The translations under genes and the position numbers were made by a program. From Salmonella enterica subsp. houtenae serovar Houten (lineage in GTDB: Bacteria > Pseudomonadota > Gammaproteobacteria > Enterobacterales > Enterobacteriaceae), in contig LS483478.1 of NCBI GenBank assembly GCA_900478215.1, forward strand, positions 3,286,001 to 3,350,000: a DNA stretch of 64,000 nucleotides. The letters run 5' to 3'. Below are positions 56,037-64,000 of this stretch, in pieces; positions within the stretch are counted from its first letter, which is position 1, and the number at the start of each line of letters is the position of its first letter. The notes beneath the pieces are model-generated. The model searched no databases. It saw nothing but the letters and a program-made list of their open reading frames with translations, and had not been told where the DNA came from.

Positions 56037-56719
56037 ACCTCCTCCTGTAACTGACCGTTGACCAACCGCAGCCGTCGGTTGCAGCGCGCCGCCAGCGCCA
56101 GGTCGTGCGTCACCAGAATCAGCGTGGTGCCGTGCTCGCGGTTAAGCGAAAATAGCAGGTCGGCGATTTTATCTCCGGTCTGACGGTCAAGGTTGCCCGT
56201 CGGCTCATCGGCAAACAGCACATCAGGACGCCCGTTAAACGCGCGCGCCAGCGCTACGCGCTGCTGCTCGCCGCCGGAAAGCTGTGCCGGTAGGTGGTCA
56301 AGCCGTTTTCCCAGCCCCAGTTGTTCGAGCAGCGCTTTCGCCCCTGCCTTACTCTGACCGCTGTTTTCACCGCGTAGCAGGGCCGGTAGCTCAACGTTTT
56401 CCAGCGCGTTAAGCGTAGGAATAAGCATGAAAGATTGAAAAACAAAACCAACATGCTGAGCGCGAAGCTGCGCCCGCGCCTCTTCGTCCATCTGGTGAAG
56501 GGGTCTCCCCACCAGAGTGACCTCTCCGCTACTGCCGTCATCCAGTCCGGCGAGAATCGCCAGTAGCGTAGATTTTCCCGATCCTGATTCGCCAATCAGC
56601 GCAATGGTTTCGCCGCGTTTGACAACCAGTTCAACTCCGGTAAGGATGGAAAGCTTATGCTCACCCTGACCGACGGACTTCCTGAGACGATGAACTTCAA
56701 CACTATTTTCCGCTGGCAT
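56033..56719 (-). CDS. ybbA: ABC transporter ATPase YbbA
   Basis: A 228-residue LolD/MacB-type ATPase with Walker A GESGSGKS (about residues 38-45), the Q-loop, the signature LSGGEQQRVALARA, Walker B VLFADEPTGNLD and the H-loop. It drives YbbP. Its start codon at 56719 lies 30 bases inside the divergent tesA, so the two 5' ends overlap head to head, as in E. coli. Confidence 0.95.
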   Translation of the reverse strand: MPAENSVEVHRLRKSVGQGEHKLSILTGVELVVKRGETIALIGESGSGKSTLLAILAGLDDGSSGEVTLVGRPLHQMDEEARAQLRAQHVGFVFQSFMLIPTLNALENVELPALLRGENSGQSKAGAKALLEQLGLGKRLDHLPAQLSGGEQQRVALARAFNGRPDVLFADEPTGNLDRQTGDKIADLLFSLNREHGTTLILVTHDLALAARCNRRLRLVNGQLQEEV

Positions 56720-57304
56720 TTGCCCTTCCTGTTTTTGATCCTGTTAACTTTCCGCGCTGCCGCCGCAGACACCTTATTAATTCTGGGTGATAGCCTCAGC
56801 GCCGGTTACCGTATGGCCGCCAGCGCGGCATGGCCGTCGCTCCTTAATGATAAATGGCAAAACAAAACGTCGGTCGTTAATGCCAGTATAAGCGGTGATA
56901 CCTCGCAGCAGGGGCTGGCGCGTTTGTCGGCGCTGTTGCAACAGCATCAACCACGCTGGGTACTGGTGGAGCTTGGCGGCAACGATGGCCTACGCGGTTT
57001 TGCGCCTGCGCAAACCGAACAGACGCTACGTAAAATCATTCAAGCGGTGAAAGCCGCCGATGCCCAACCGTTACTGATGCAAATTCATCTGCCCGCTAAC
57101 TACGGTCGCCGTTATAATGAATCCTTTAGCGCCATTTATCCTAAGCTCGCCAAAGAGTTCGATATTCCTCTGTTACCCTTTTTTATGGAAGAGGTGTATC
57201 TGAAACCGCAGTGGATGCAGGATGACGGTATTCATCCCAACCGCGACGCCCAGCCGTTTATTGCCGACTGGATGGCGAAGCAGTTGACCCCTTTTCTCTC
57301 CTGA
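56690..57304 (+). CDS. tesA: Acyl-CoA thioesterase I / lysophospholipase L1 TesA
   Basis: TesA is a periplasmic SGNH hydrolase with thioesterase, protease I and lysophospholipase activities. The 204-residue precursor has a signal peptide ending AAAADT, block I GDSLSAGY (catalytic Ser 10 of the mature protein), the GGND block and the DGIHPN block carrying the Asp and His. ATG at 56690 gives the family length. It overlaps the start of divergent ybbA by 30 bases. Confidence 0.95.
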   Translation: MNFNTIFRWHLPFLFLILLTFRAAAADTLLILGDSLSAGYRMAASAAWPSLLNDKWQNKTSVVNASISGDTSQQGLARLSALLQQHQPRWVLVELGGNDGLRGFAPAQTEQTLRKIIQAVKAADAQPLLMQIHLPANYGRRYNESFSAIYPKLAKEFDIPLLPFFMEEVYLKPQWMQDDGIHPNRDAQPFIADWMAKQLTPFLS

Positions 57305-57412
57305 ATAATTCGAGTTGCCTGAAGGCGGCACGTAAGGGAATTTCCAGGAGCATAGACACCTATGCGACTGGGGTAAACGAACGCACAGGCAACCTGAAGT
57401 ATGACGGATATA
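57305..57412. repeat. ERIC repeat between tesA and ybbO
   Basis: About 108 bases with the ERIC core: TTTCCAGGAGCATAG, a central palindrome and GCGACTGGGGTAAACGAACG. The ends GAGTTGCCTG and CAGGCAAC are complementary. This matches the enterobacterial repetitive intergenic consensus with several substitutions, and it probably folds as a long hairpin. Confidence 0.85.
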
Positions 57413-57458
57413 GTTAACCACGACTCTTAAATCAACGGAGATCCTGACAGGTAAAGTT

Positions 57459-58229
57459 ATGCAAAAATCGGTCTTAATAACAGGATGTTCCAGCGGAATC
57501 GGTCTGGACAGCGCGCTTGAACTTAAACGCCAGGGCTTTCAAATCCTGGCGGGCTGCCGCAAACCTGATGATGTCGCCCGGATGAACAGTATGGGATTTA
57601 CCGGCGTGTTGATCGATCTCGATTCCCCTGAAAGCGTGGATCGTGCCGCCGATGATGTGATCACCCTGACCGATAATCGTCTGTACGGGATCTTTAACAA
57701 TGCCGGCTACGGCGTGTATGGCCCCCTTTCCACCATCAGCCGTGAACAGATGGAACAACAGTTTTCCAGTAATTTTTTCGGCGCGCATCAGCTTACCATG
57801 CGCTTACTCCCCGCCATGTTGCCGCATGGCGAAGGGCGCATTGTGATGACCTCATCGGTGATGGGGCTGATTTCCACCCCAGGGCGTGGCGCTTACGCCG
57901 CCAGCAAATATGCGCTCGAAGCCTGGTCTGACGCGCTACGTATGGAGCTACGGCACACGGGCATTAAAGTGAGCCTGATAGAACCGGGGCCGATTCGTAC
58001 CCGTTTTACGGATAACGTTAACCAAACGCAACGTGATAAACCGGTAGAAAATCCCGGCATCGCCGCCCGTTTCACCCGCGATCCTGACGCGGTGGTAGCG
58101 AAAGTTCGTCATGCTTTTGCAAGCGATAAACCCAAGCTGCGCTACCCCGTTACGCTGGTCACCTGGGCGGTGATGGCGCTAAAACGCCTATTGCCGGGTC
58201 GAATGCTGGATAAAATTTTACAAAACTGA
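57459..58229 (+). CDS. ybbO: Short-chain dehydrogenase/reductase YbbO
   Basis: A 256-residue NAD(P)-dependent oxidoreductase of the classical SDR family. It has the TGCSSGIG cofactor motif (about residues 8-15), NNAGYG, the catalytic Ser (TSSVMG) and the YAASKYA triad element. E. coli YbbO reduces medium and long-chain aldehydes in vitro. It starts downstream of the ERIC element. cnoX follows after 59 bases. Confidence 0.94.
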   Translation: MQKSVLITGCSSGIGLDSALELKRQGFQILAGCRKPDDVARMNSMGFTGVLIDLDSPESVDRAADDVITLTDNRLYGIFNNAGYGVYGPLSTISREQMEQQFSSNFFGAHQLTMRLLPAMLPHGEGRIVMTSSVMGLISTPGRGAYAASKYALEAWSDALRMELRHTGIKVSLIEPGPIRTRFTDNVNQTQRDKPVENPGIAARFTRDPDAVVAKVRHAFASDKPKLRYPVTLVTWAVMALKRLLPGRMLDKILQN

Positions 58230-58288
58230 GTTGAAGCGCGCCCGTCAGCCCCCATGTAAACGTGACACAGACAAAAGAGAGCGACGCC

Positions 58289-59143
58289 ATGTCCGTACAG
58301 AACATTGTCAATATTAATGAATCCAACCTGCAGCAGACCTTAGAACAGTCCATGACCACGCCGGTACTGTTCTATTTCTGGTCTGAACGCAGCCAACACT
58401 GTCTGCAATTAACGCCAGTGCTGGAAAGTCTGGCTGCCCAGTACCATGGTCAGTTTATTCTGGCAAAGCTGGACTGTGACGCCGAACAGATGATCGCCGC
58501 TCAGTTTGGTCTGCGCGCCATCCCGACAGTCTATCTGTTCCAGAATGGCCAACCGGTCGATGGTTTCCAGGGGCCGCAGCCGGAAGAGGCGATCCGCGCT
58601 CTGCTGGATAAAGTATTGCCGCGCGAAGAAGAGCTAAAAGCGCAACAAGCGGCGCAGTTAATGCAGGAGCGCAACTACGTTGACGCGCTGCCTTTGCTAA
58701 AAGACGCCTGGCAGCTCTCTTCGCAGAACAGTGAGATTGGCCTGTTACTGGCGGAGGCGCAAATTGCTCTGAACCGCTCTGAAGAGGCCGAAGCGGTATT
58801 AAAAACTATCCCGCTACAGGATCAGGATACCCGTTATCAGGGGCTGGTCGCGCAGATCGATCTGCTTAAACAGGCGGCGGATACGCCGGAAATTCAGCAA
58901 CTTCAGCAGCAAGTCGCGGAGAATCCGCAGGATGCGGCTTTGGCAACGCAACTGGCGTTGCAGTTGCACCAGGTCGGACGTAATGAAGAAGCGCTGGAAT
59001 TGCTGTTCAGCCATCTGAGAAAAGATCTTGCCGCCGCCGAGGGACAGACGCGCAAAACCTTCCAGGAGATCCTTGCCGCGCTCGGCACCGGCGACGCGCT
59101 GGCTTCGAAATACCGCCGCCAGTTGTACGCGCTACTGTATTAA
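58289..59143 (+). CDS. cnoX: Chaperedoxin CnoX (YbbN)
   Basis: CnoX is a chlorine-activated holdase chaperone and thioredoxin-like protein that protects substrates under bleach stress and hands them to GroEL and DnaK. It is 284 residues: a thioredoxin fold at 1-110 whose active site is degenerate (SERSQHC in place of WCGPC, leaving only the second Cys), then TPR repeats to the C-terminus. ATG at 58289 gives the known N-terminus MSVQNIVNINES. Confidence 0.95.
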   Translation: MSVQNIVNINESNLQQTLEQSMTTPVLFYFWSERSQHCLQLTPVLESLAAQYHGQFILAKLDCDAEQMIAAQFGLRAIPTVYLFQNGQPVDGFQGPQPEEAIRALLDKVLPREEELKAQQAAQLMQERNYVDALPLLKDAWQLSSQNSEIGLLLAEAQIALNRSEEAEAVLKTIPLQDQDTRYQGLVAQIDLLKQAADTPEIQQLQQQVAENPQDAALATQLALQLHQVGRNEEALELLFSHLRKDLAAAEGQTRKTFQEILAALGTGDALASKYRRQLYALLY

Positions 59144-59151
59144 GCATCTCT

Positions 59152-59227
59152 TGCCTGATAGCGCTACGCTTATCAGGCCGACCTATCGTCCTCAGGCCGG
59201 ATAAGGCGCTTGCGCCGTCATCCGGCA
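59152..59227. repeat. REP/BIME element between cnoX and fetB
   Basis: A palindrome GCCTGATAGCGCTACGCTTATCAGGC is followed by a REP unit GCCGGATAAGGCGC...GCGCCGTCATCCGGC, between two convergent genes. Confidence 0.85.
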
Positions 59228-59231
59228 ACTA

Positions 59232-60011
59232 TCATGACTTCTTGAGCTGCGTCGCTACTAACTGATGACGCGAATTATAGAACTTCCGGTAGGTTAAATA
59301 GCAGGCAATGATGGTAGACAGGCTGGCTGTCGACAACAGCATAAACGTTACCATCATTTGATATTTAATCGCTTTTACCGGATCGATCCCGGCAAAAATC
59401 AGCCCGGACATCATCCCCGGCAGGCTCACCAGCCCAACGGTCTTTGCCGAGTCGATCGTCGGGATAAGCGATGCGCGGATGCTGTCGCGAATAAGCCCGG
59501 CGGAGGCCATTTTCGGCGTGGCGCCCAAACTTAACTTTTCCTGGATTTGCTGCTGCTCGCTGTGAAAACGCAGCCCCAGTTGGTTGTAGCACAGCCCTAC
59601 CGCCACCATCGCATTGCCGGCGACCATGCCGGCTATCGGAATCACCTGCATCGGCGCAAATTCAATCGAACCGGTAAGCACCAGTACCGTCAGCGTTAGC
59701 CCGGCGCCGACGGTGATGGCGATAAACGAGGAGAGAAATGCCTTATCGATATATTTACTGCGCTTTTGCGCGTTCCAGGCGGCGTTAAAACAGATGAACA
59801 GCACCATCAACAGCGTCAGGGCGGCATGATTAACGCCAAAGATGTATTTCAGGACATAGCCGACAATAATGAGCTGTATCACCGCCCGGCATACGCTCCA
59901 CAGAATATCTTTTTCCAGCGCCAGCTTTTCCTTGTGACTAATGAGCATCGCGACCACCACCAGCAGCATCGATAACGCCAGCGACGTATTGGTAATATTA
60001 TGCTCGTTCAT
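59232..60011 (-). CDS. fetB: Iron export permease FetB
   Basis: A 259-residue inner-membrane permease of the UPF0014/FetB family with about seven transmembrane segments. With FetA it exports iron and raises oxidative-stress resistance in E. coli. Family blocks include the GLVSLPGMMSGLIFAG segment. Its start overlaps the fetA 3' end by 14 bases. It lies at the end of the fetAB pair next to a REP element. Confidence 0.93.
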   Translation of the reverse strand: MNEHNITNTSLALSMLLVVVAMLISHKEKLALEKDILWSVCRAVIQLIIVGYVLKYIFGVNHAALTLLMVLFICFNAAWNAQKRSKYIDKAFLSSFIAITVGAGLTLTVLVLTGSIEFAPMQVIPIAGMVAGNAMVAVGLCYNQLGLRFHSEQQQIQEKLSLGATPKMASAGLIRDSIRASLIPTIDSAKTVGLVSLPGMMSGLIFAGIDPVKAIKYQMMVTFMLLSTASLSTIIACYLTYRKFYNSRHQLVATQLKKS

Positions 60012-60675
60012 AACGCGCCTCCTGCATCTCTCCGGCAGATGGCGTTAACGTTATCACCTTATCCGCGTGTTGAATTTCATCTTTATCATGCGTTACCCAC
60101 AAGACAGCGACCTGCTTATCGCGAACATAGCGATGAATAATATCATTCACATTCCGTTTGTTATGTTCATCCAGCGCGCTGGTTATTTCGTCGAGTAACA
60201 GTATTTTCGGCAGAAACTGGAGATTACGAATTAAAGCAATACGCTGTTTTTCCCCGCCGGAAAGCGCGGCAATCGGTTTTTGCAGAATCGTCTCCGGCAG
60301 TTCAAAACACGCCAGATCGTCTGCGAAGGCTTTCGGCTGCGGGCGCTGATGACGAATTTGCCAGGGAAAAATCAGGTTATCGTAAACCGTATCACCAAAT
60401 AGCGCTGGCGTCTGAGCGCAATAAGAAACCTGCTGGCGATAGGCTTCCGGGCTCAGAGTAGTAATATCCCGCTCCTCAAAAAGAATCACGCCGATATCAG
60501 GACTTATTAACGAGGCTACCATTTTCAACAGCGTACTTTTTCCGCAGCCAGAAGGACCGGTAATTAACTTAAATTCGCCGCGTTGCAGCGTAAAACTGAT
60601 GTTATTCACTATTTTTGTCGTCGCAGTCTGGTAACCGACCTGCTTTAATTCAAGCAACATGCTACGTTTTGTCAT
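59998..60675 (-). CDS. fetA: Iron export ATPase FetA
   Basis: A 225-residue ABC ATPase with Walker A GPSGCGKS (about 40-47), signature ALSGGEKQRIALIRN, Walker B ILLLDEITSALDE and an H-loop THDKDE. It pairs with FetB in an iron exporter. It is the first gene of the fetAB operon, divergent from qmcA. Confidence 0.94.
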   Translation of the reverse strand: MTKRSMLLELKQVGYQTATTKIVNNISFTLQRGEFKLITGPSGCGKSTLLKMVASLISPDIGVILFEERDITTLSPEAYRQQVSYCAQTPALFGDTVYDNLIFPWQIRHQRPQPKAFADDLACFELPETILQKPIAALSGGEKQRIALIRNLQFLPKILLLDEITSALDEHNKRNVNDIIHRYVRDKQVAVLWVTHDKDEIQHADKVITLTPSAGEMQEARYERA

Positions 60676-60821
60676 TTATTGCGCATCCGTTGTTCATATT
60701 TTTATAGCGATAGTGTATCCCTGTCATTAATAAGGGGGGAACATGCTTTACTGAATCAGGTATAATTCGCTTAATTCGTCAGCAAAATCGGTTTATGGAC
60801 AACGTAACAGGAGGTTTAGCT

Positions 60822-61739
60822 ATGCTCATTCTTATCCCTATTCTCATCTTCGTCGCGCTGGTGATCGTCGGCGCGGGTGTCAAAATCGTTCCGCAGGGAT
60901 ACCAGTGGACGGTGGAGCGCTTTGGACGTTACACCAAAACCCTGCAGCCGGGATTAAGCCTTGTTGTACCGTTTATGGACAGAATTGGCCGCAAGATCAA
61001 TATGATGGAGCAAGTGCTGGATATTCCGTCGCAGGAGGTGATCTCAAAAGATAACGCCAACGTCACTATTGATGCGGTCTGTTTTATTCAGGTTATCGAT
61101 GCACCGCGCGCCGCGTATGAAGTCAGTAACCTGGAACTGGCGATCATTAACCTTACCATGACCAATATCCGTACGGTGCTCGGTTCGATGGAGCTGGATG
61201 AAATGCTTTCCCAGCGCGACAGTATCAACACGCGGCTGCTGCATATTGTCGATGAGGCCACTAATCCGTGGGGAATTAAAGTTACCCGCATCGAAATTCG
61301 CGATGTCCGCCCGCCCGCGGAATTGATCTCCTCGATGAACGCCCAGATGAAAGCGGAACGTACCAAACGCGCCTATATCCTTGAGGCCGAAGGGGTGCGT
61401 CAGGCGGAGATTCTGAAAGCCGAAGGGGAAAAACAGTCGCAGATTCTGAAAGCCGAAGGCGAACGCCAGTCCGCTTTCCTGCAGGCGGAAGCCCGCGAAC
61501 GTTCCGCCGAAGCGGAAGCCCGCGCTACGCAGATGGTGTCTGAAGCCATCGCCGCCGGGGATATTCAGGCGATAAACTACTTTGTGGCGCAAAAGTACAC
61601 CGAAGCGTTACAGCAAATCGGCTCGGCGAATAACAGCAAAGTGGTCATGATGCCGCTGGATGCCAGCAGTCTGATGGGCGCTATCGCCGGGATCAGCGAA
61701 CTGGTTAAGGACAGCGCCAGCGAACGGAAAAAACCATGA
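60822..61739 (+). CDS. qmcA: SPFH/band 7 protein QmcA
   Basis: A 305-residue stomatin/prohibitin-type membrane protein: one N-terminal transmembrane segment (residues 2-20), an SPFH domain (YQWTVERFGRYTKTL on) and a C-terminal coiled coil of repeated EAEGxRQ units. E. coli QmcA is a quality-control factor for membrane proteins that suppresses loss of FtsH/HtpX activity. ATG at 60822 behind AGGAGG gives the standard length. ybbJ overlaps by 4 bases. Confidence 0.95.
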   Translation: MLILIPILIFVALVIVGAGVKIVPQGYQWTVERFGRYTKTLQPGLSLVVPFMDRIGRKINMMEQVLDIPSQEVISKDNANVTIDAVCFIQVIDAPRAAYEVSNLELAIINLTMTNIRTVLGSMELDEMLSQRDSINTRLLHIVDEATNPWGIKVTRIEIRDVRPPAELISSMNAQMKAERTKRAYILEAEGVRQAEILKAEGEKQSQILKAEGERQSAFLQAEARERSAEAEARATQMVSEAIAAGDIQAINYFVAQKYTEALQQIGSANNSKVVMMPLDASSLMGAIAGISELVKDSASERKKP

Positions 61740-62188
61740 TAGCGATGATTCTGGTACATCCGCATATCTTCTGGCTTAGCCTCGGCGGCCTGTTGTTGGC
61801 CGCGGAAATGCTCGGCGGTAACGGCTATTTGCTGTGGAGCGGCGTAGCGGCAGTGATTACCGGTTTAACCGTCTGGCTCTTACCGCTCGCCTGGGAATGG
61901 CAGGGCGTGCTGTTTGCGGCCTTAACGTTACTGGCGGCCTGGCTTTGGTGGCGCTGGCTGGCGCGTCGTGTGCGGGAACAGAAGCCGAGCGACAGCCGCC
62001 TTAACCAACGCGGACAACAACTGGTAGGCCGCCGGTTTATGCTTGATGCCGCGTTAGTTAACGGACGGGGGCATATGCGTGTCGGCGACAGCTCGTGGCC
62101 AGTATGCGCTGACGAAGATCTGCGCGCAGGTACGCATGTCGAAGTGATCGCCGTGGAAGGCATCACCCTACGCATTCGTGCCGTTTAA
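61736..62188 (+). CDS. ybbJ: NfeD-like inner-membrane protein YbbJ
   Basis: A 150-residue protein of the NfeD short type: hydrophobic N-terminal half with three to four membrane segments and a small C-terminal OB-fold domain (NQRGQQLVGRRFMLD to EGITLRIRAV). NfeD proteins are regularly coded with SPFH proteins as partners. It overlaps qmcA by ATGA and ends one base before the cueR stop on the other strand. Confidence 0.93.
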   Translation: MIAMILVHPHIFWLSLGGLLLAAEMLGGNGYLLWSGVAAVITGLTVWLLPLAWEWQGVLFAALTLLAAWLWWRWLARRVREQKPSDSRLNQRGQQLVGRRFMLDAALVNGRGHMRVGDSSWPVCADEDLRAGTHVEVIAVEGITLRIRAV

Positions 62189-62605
62189 TTAACGTGACTT
62201 TTGCGCCTTGTGATGACAGCAGCCGGAAAGATTATCAATAATCGGGCAGTCGGCGCTGTCATCGCCGGGACAACTCTCCGCCAGCGCCAACAGTTGATCG
62301 CGCATTGATTGCAGCTCGCTGATATGGCGCTCGATCTCCGCGACCTTTTCCAGCGTTCGCTTTTTTACATCCGCGCTATGACGGCGCGGATCGTTAAACA
62401 GATTGACCAGTTCGCCGCACTCTTCCAGATTGAAGCCGACCTGCCTCGCCTGTCGCAGCAAGGTCAGCTCGTTTAAATGCTTCTGCGTATAAGTGCGATA
62501 ACCATTTTCGCTACGTAGTGGCGGCGTCACCAGCCCTTTCTCTTCATAAAACCGAATGGCCTTGCTGGTTAAACCGGTTTTTTTCGCCACATCGCTAATA
62601 TTCAT
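62189..62605 (-). CDS. cueR: Copper-responsive MerR-family activator CueR
   Basis: CueR senses cytoplasmic Cu(I), Ag(I) and Au(I) and activates copA and cueO by distorting their long-spacer promoters. The 138-residue protein has the MerR helix-turn-helix at the N-terminus (MNISDVAKKTGLTSKAIRFYE), the dimerisation helix and the metal loop CPGDDSADC (C112 and C120), followed by a CCHH tail. It is divergent from copA, its target. Confidence 0.96.
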   Translation of the reverse strand: MNISDVAKKTGLTSKAIRFYEEKGLVTPPLRSENGYRTYTQKHLNELTLLRQARQVGFNLEECGELVNLFNDPRRHSADVKKRTLEKVAEIERHISELQSMRDQLLALAESCPGDDSADCPIIDNLSGCCHHKAQKSR

Positions 62606-62614
62606 ATTTCCCCC

Positions 62615-62645
62615 TTGACCTTAACCTTGCTGGAAGGTTTAACCT
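62615..62645 (+). promoter_or_regulatory. CueR-regulated copA promoter
   Basis: A -35 TTGACC at 62615-62620 and a -10 TAACCT at 62640-62645 are separated by 19 bases, the over-long spacing typical of MerR-family promoters. The dyad TTAACCTT-GCTGG-AAGGTTTAA, centred in the spacer, is the CueR site. Confidence 0.9.
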
Positions 62646-62714
62646 TTATCACAGTGAGTCGCTACGATTACTAAGGTCAATGAATTGATGACCAATCATA
62701 AAGGAGTTTTTACT

Positions 62715-64000
62715 ATGTCTCAAACTATCGACCTGACCCTGGACGGTTTGTCCTGCGGTCATTGCGTTAAACGCGTGAAAGAAAGTCTTGAACAACGTCC
62801 GGATGTTGAGCGGGCGGACGTCACCGTAACCGAAGCGCACGTTACCGGCACCGCCAGTGCGGACGCGTTAATTGAAACCATCAAACAAGCCGGGTATGGC
62901 GCGACGTTAAGCCACCCAAAGGCTAAACCGCTGACGGAGTCATCAATCCCGTCGGAAGCACTGGCAGCGGTTCCTCATGAGCTTCCGGTAGCGACGGCCG
63001 ATGAAGAAAGCCAACAGTTGCTGTTAAGCGGCATGAGCTGCGCCAGTTGTGTCACCCGCGTACAACATGCGTTGCAAAGCGTACCGGGCGTCACGCAGGC
63101 ACGGGTAAACCTGGCGGAACGCACTGCGCTGGTGATGGGCAGCGCGTCCGCCGCTGATTTAGTGCAGGCGGTGGAAAAAGCCGGCTACGGCGCAGAGGCG
63201 ATTGAAGATGACATCAAACGCCGCGAGCGCCAGCAGGAGACCGCCATCGCCACCATGAAACGTTTTCGCTGGCAGGCCATCGTCGCTCTGGTAGTCGGTA
63301 TACCGGTCATGGTCTGGGGGATGATCGGCGATAACATGATGGTGACCGGCGACAACCGCAGCCTGTGGCTGGCTATTGGCGTCATCACGCTTGCGGTGAT
63401 GGTCTTTGCGGGCGGTCACTTTTACCGTAACGCGTGGAAAAGCCTGCTGAACGGCACGGCGACGATGGATACGCTGGTGGCGCTCGGCACCGGGGTCGCC
63501 TGGCTCTACTCTATGAGCGTTAACCTGTGGCCGCAGTGGTTCCCGATGGAAGCGCGGCACCTCTATTACGAAGCCAGCGCGATGATTATTGGTCTGATTA
63601 ATCTCGGACATATGCTGGAAGCGCGCGCCCGTCAGCGTTCCTCAAAAGCGCTGGAAAAATTACTCGATCTCACCCCGCCAACCGCACGCGTAGTGACAGA
63701 AGACGGCGAAAAAAGCGTCCCGCTGGCGGACGTTCAGCCAGGGATGCTGCTGCGGCTAACTACCGGCGATCGCGTGCCGGTGGATGGCGAAATTACCCAG
63801 GGCGAAGCATGGCTTGATGAAGCCATGCTGACCGGCGAACCTATTCCGCAGCAAAAAGGCGAAGGCGACAGCGTTCATGCCGGCACCGTCGTACAGGACG
63901 GCAGTGTCCTGTTCCGCGCCAGCGCGGTGGGCAGTCATACTACGCTGTCACGCATTATTCGCATGGTGCGCCAGGCGCAAAGCAGTAAACCGGAAATAGG
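62715..64000 (+). CDS. copA: Copper-exporting P-type ATPase CopA, 5' part
   Basis: CopA pumps Cu(I) out of the cytoplasm. 428 codons are in the window; the gene continues beyond the end (family length about 830). Two N-terminal HMA domains carry the Cu sites GLSCGHC (Cys14, Cys17) and GMSCASC. They are followed by four membrane helices and the actuator domain with MLTGEP. The CPC membrane site, the phosphorylated Asp and the ATP-binding domain lie beyond the window. The ATG follows AAGGAG. Divergent from cueR and controlled by it. Confidence 0.95.
   Translation, partial: MSQTIDLTLDGLSCGHCVKRVKESLEQRPDVERADVTVTEAHVTGTASADALIETIKQAGYGATLSHPKAKPLTESSIPSEALAAVPHELPVATADEESQQLLLSGMSCASCVTRVQHALQSVPGVTQARVNLAERTALVMGSASAADLVQAVEKAGYGAEAIEDDIKRRERQQETAIATMKRFRWQAIVALVVGIPVMVWGMIGDNMMVTGDNRSLWLAIGVITLAVMVFAGGHFYRNAWKSLLNGTATMDTLVALGTGVAWLYSMSVNLWPQWFPMEARHLYYEASAMIIGLINLGHMLEARARQRSSKALEKLLDLTPPTARVVTEDGEKSVPLADVQPGMLLRLTTGDRVPVDGEITQGEAWLDEAMLTGEPIPQQKGEGDSVHAGTVVQDGSVLFRASAVGSHTTLSRIIRMVRQAQSSKPEI

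Overview
The window is an enterobacterial chromosome segment that matches Salmonella enterica, or a very close Salmonella, in gene content and order. Diagnostic features are the ramA/ramR pair, the gfr glycated-amino-acid PTS operon, apeE, the fim type 1 fimbrial cluster with fimZ, the EAL gene, fimY, fimW and the argU/fimU tRNA, and the E. coli-like backbone (fepA-entD-ybdK-ybdJ, nfsB, ybdG-pheP, folD-cysS-ppiB-lpxH-purEK-mnmH, ybbP-ybbA-tesA-ybbO-cnoX-fetAB-qmcA-ybbJ-cueR-copA). REP/BIME and ERIC repeats fit. The serovar or subspecies cannot be fixed from this window. Names were assigned from remembered protein families, not database searches.

Layout. 1-6 kb: 3' part of fepA, entD, ybdK, ybdJ, ramA/ramR with the RamR operator, ybdF and nfsB. 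6-14 kb: a sigma-54-type promoter, the six-gene gfr operon (mannose-family PTS plus two SIS-fold deglycases) and its convergent LevR-type activator gfrR. 14-24 kb: apeE, ybdG, pheP, a J-domain coiled-coil protein and the rclABC/rclR hypochlorite-defence locus, followed by collapsed remains of a Cus/Sil metal-efflux locus. 24.4-31.4 kb: an accessory, visibly AT-richer block with an OmpG-like porin, an autotransporter and a close homologue of Proteus chondroitin ABC lyase I, ending at a strong terminator. 31.4-42 kb: decayed DNA, argU, fimW, an EAL-domain gene, fimY, fimZ and, convergent to them, fimAICDHF. 42-49 kb: housekeeping genes. 49-52 kb: an accessory pair of an Hcp-Tle1 fusion (type VI secretion cargo effector) and a DUF2931 candidate immunity protein. 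52-64 kb: a porin, then the ybb genes, the FetAB exporter, qmcA/ybbJ, and cueR with copA, which is cut by the window end.

How the genes work together. Siderophore synthesis and uptake (entD, fepA), multidrug regulation (ramR/ramA), reactive-chlorine response (rcl), use of glycated amino acids (gfr), fimbrial adhesion (fim) and copper resistance (cueR/copA) are self-contained units. The two most notable accessory units are the putative glycosaminoglycan module at 24.7-31.3 kb and the Hcp-Tle1/immunity pair at 49.2-51.9 kb. Also notable are loss of the catalytic EAL glutamate in the fim-locus EAL protein and the sil/cus relic, whose geometry suggests that one deletion joined the ends of an ancestral locus.
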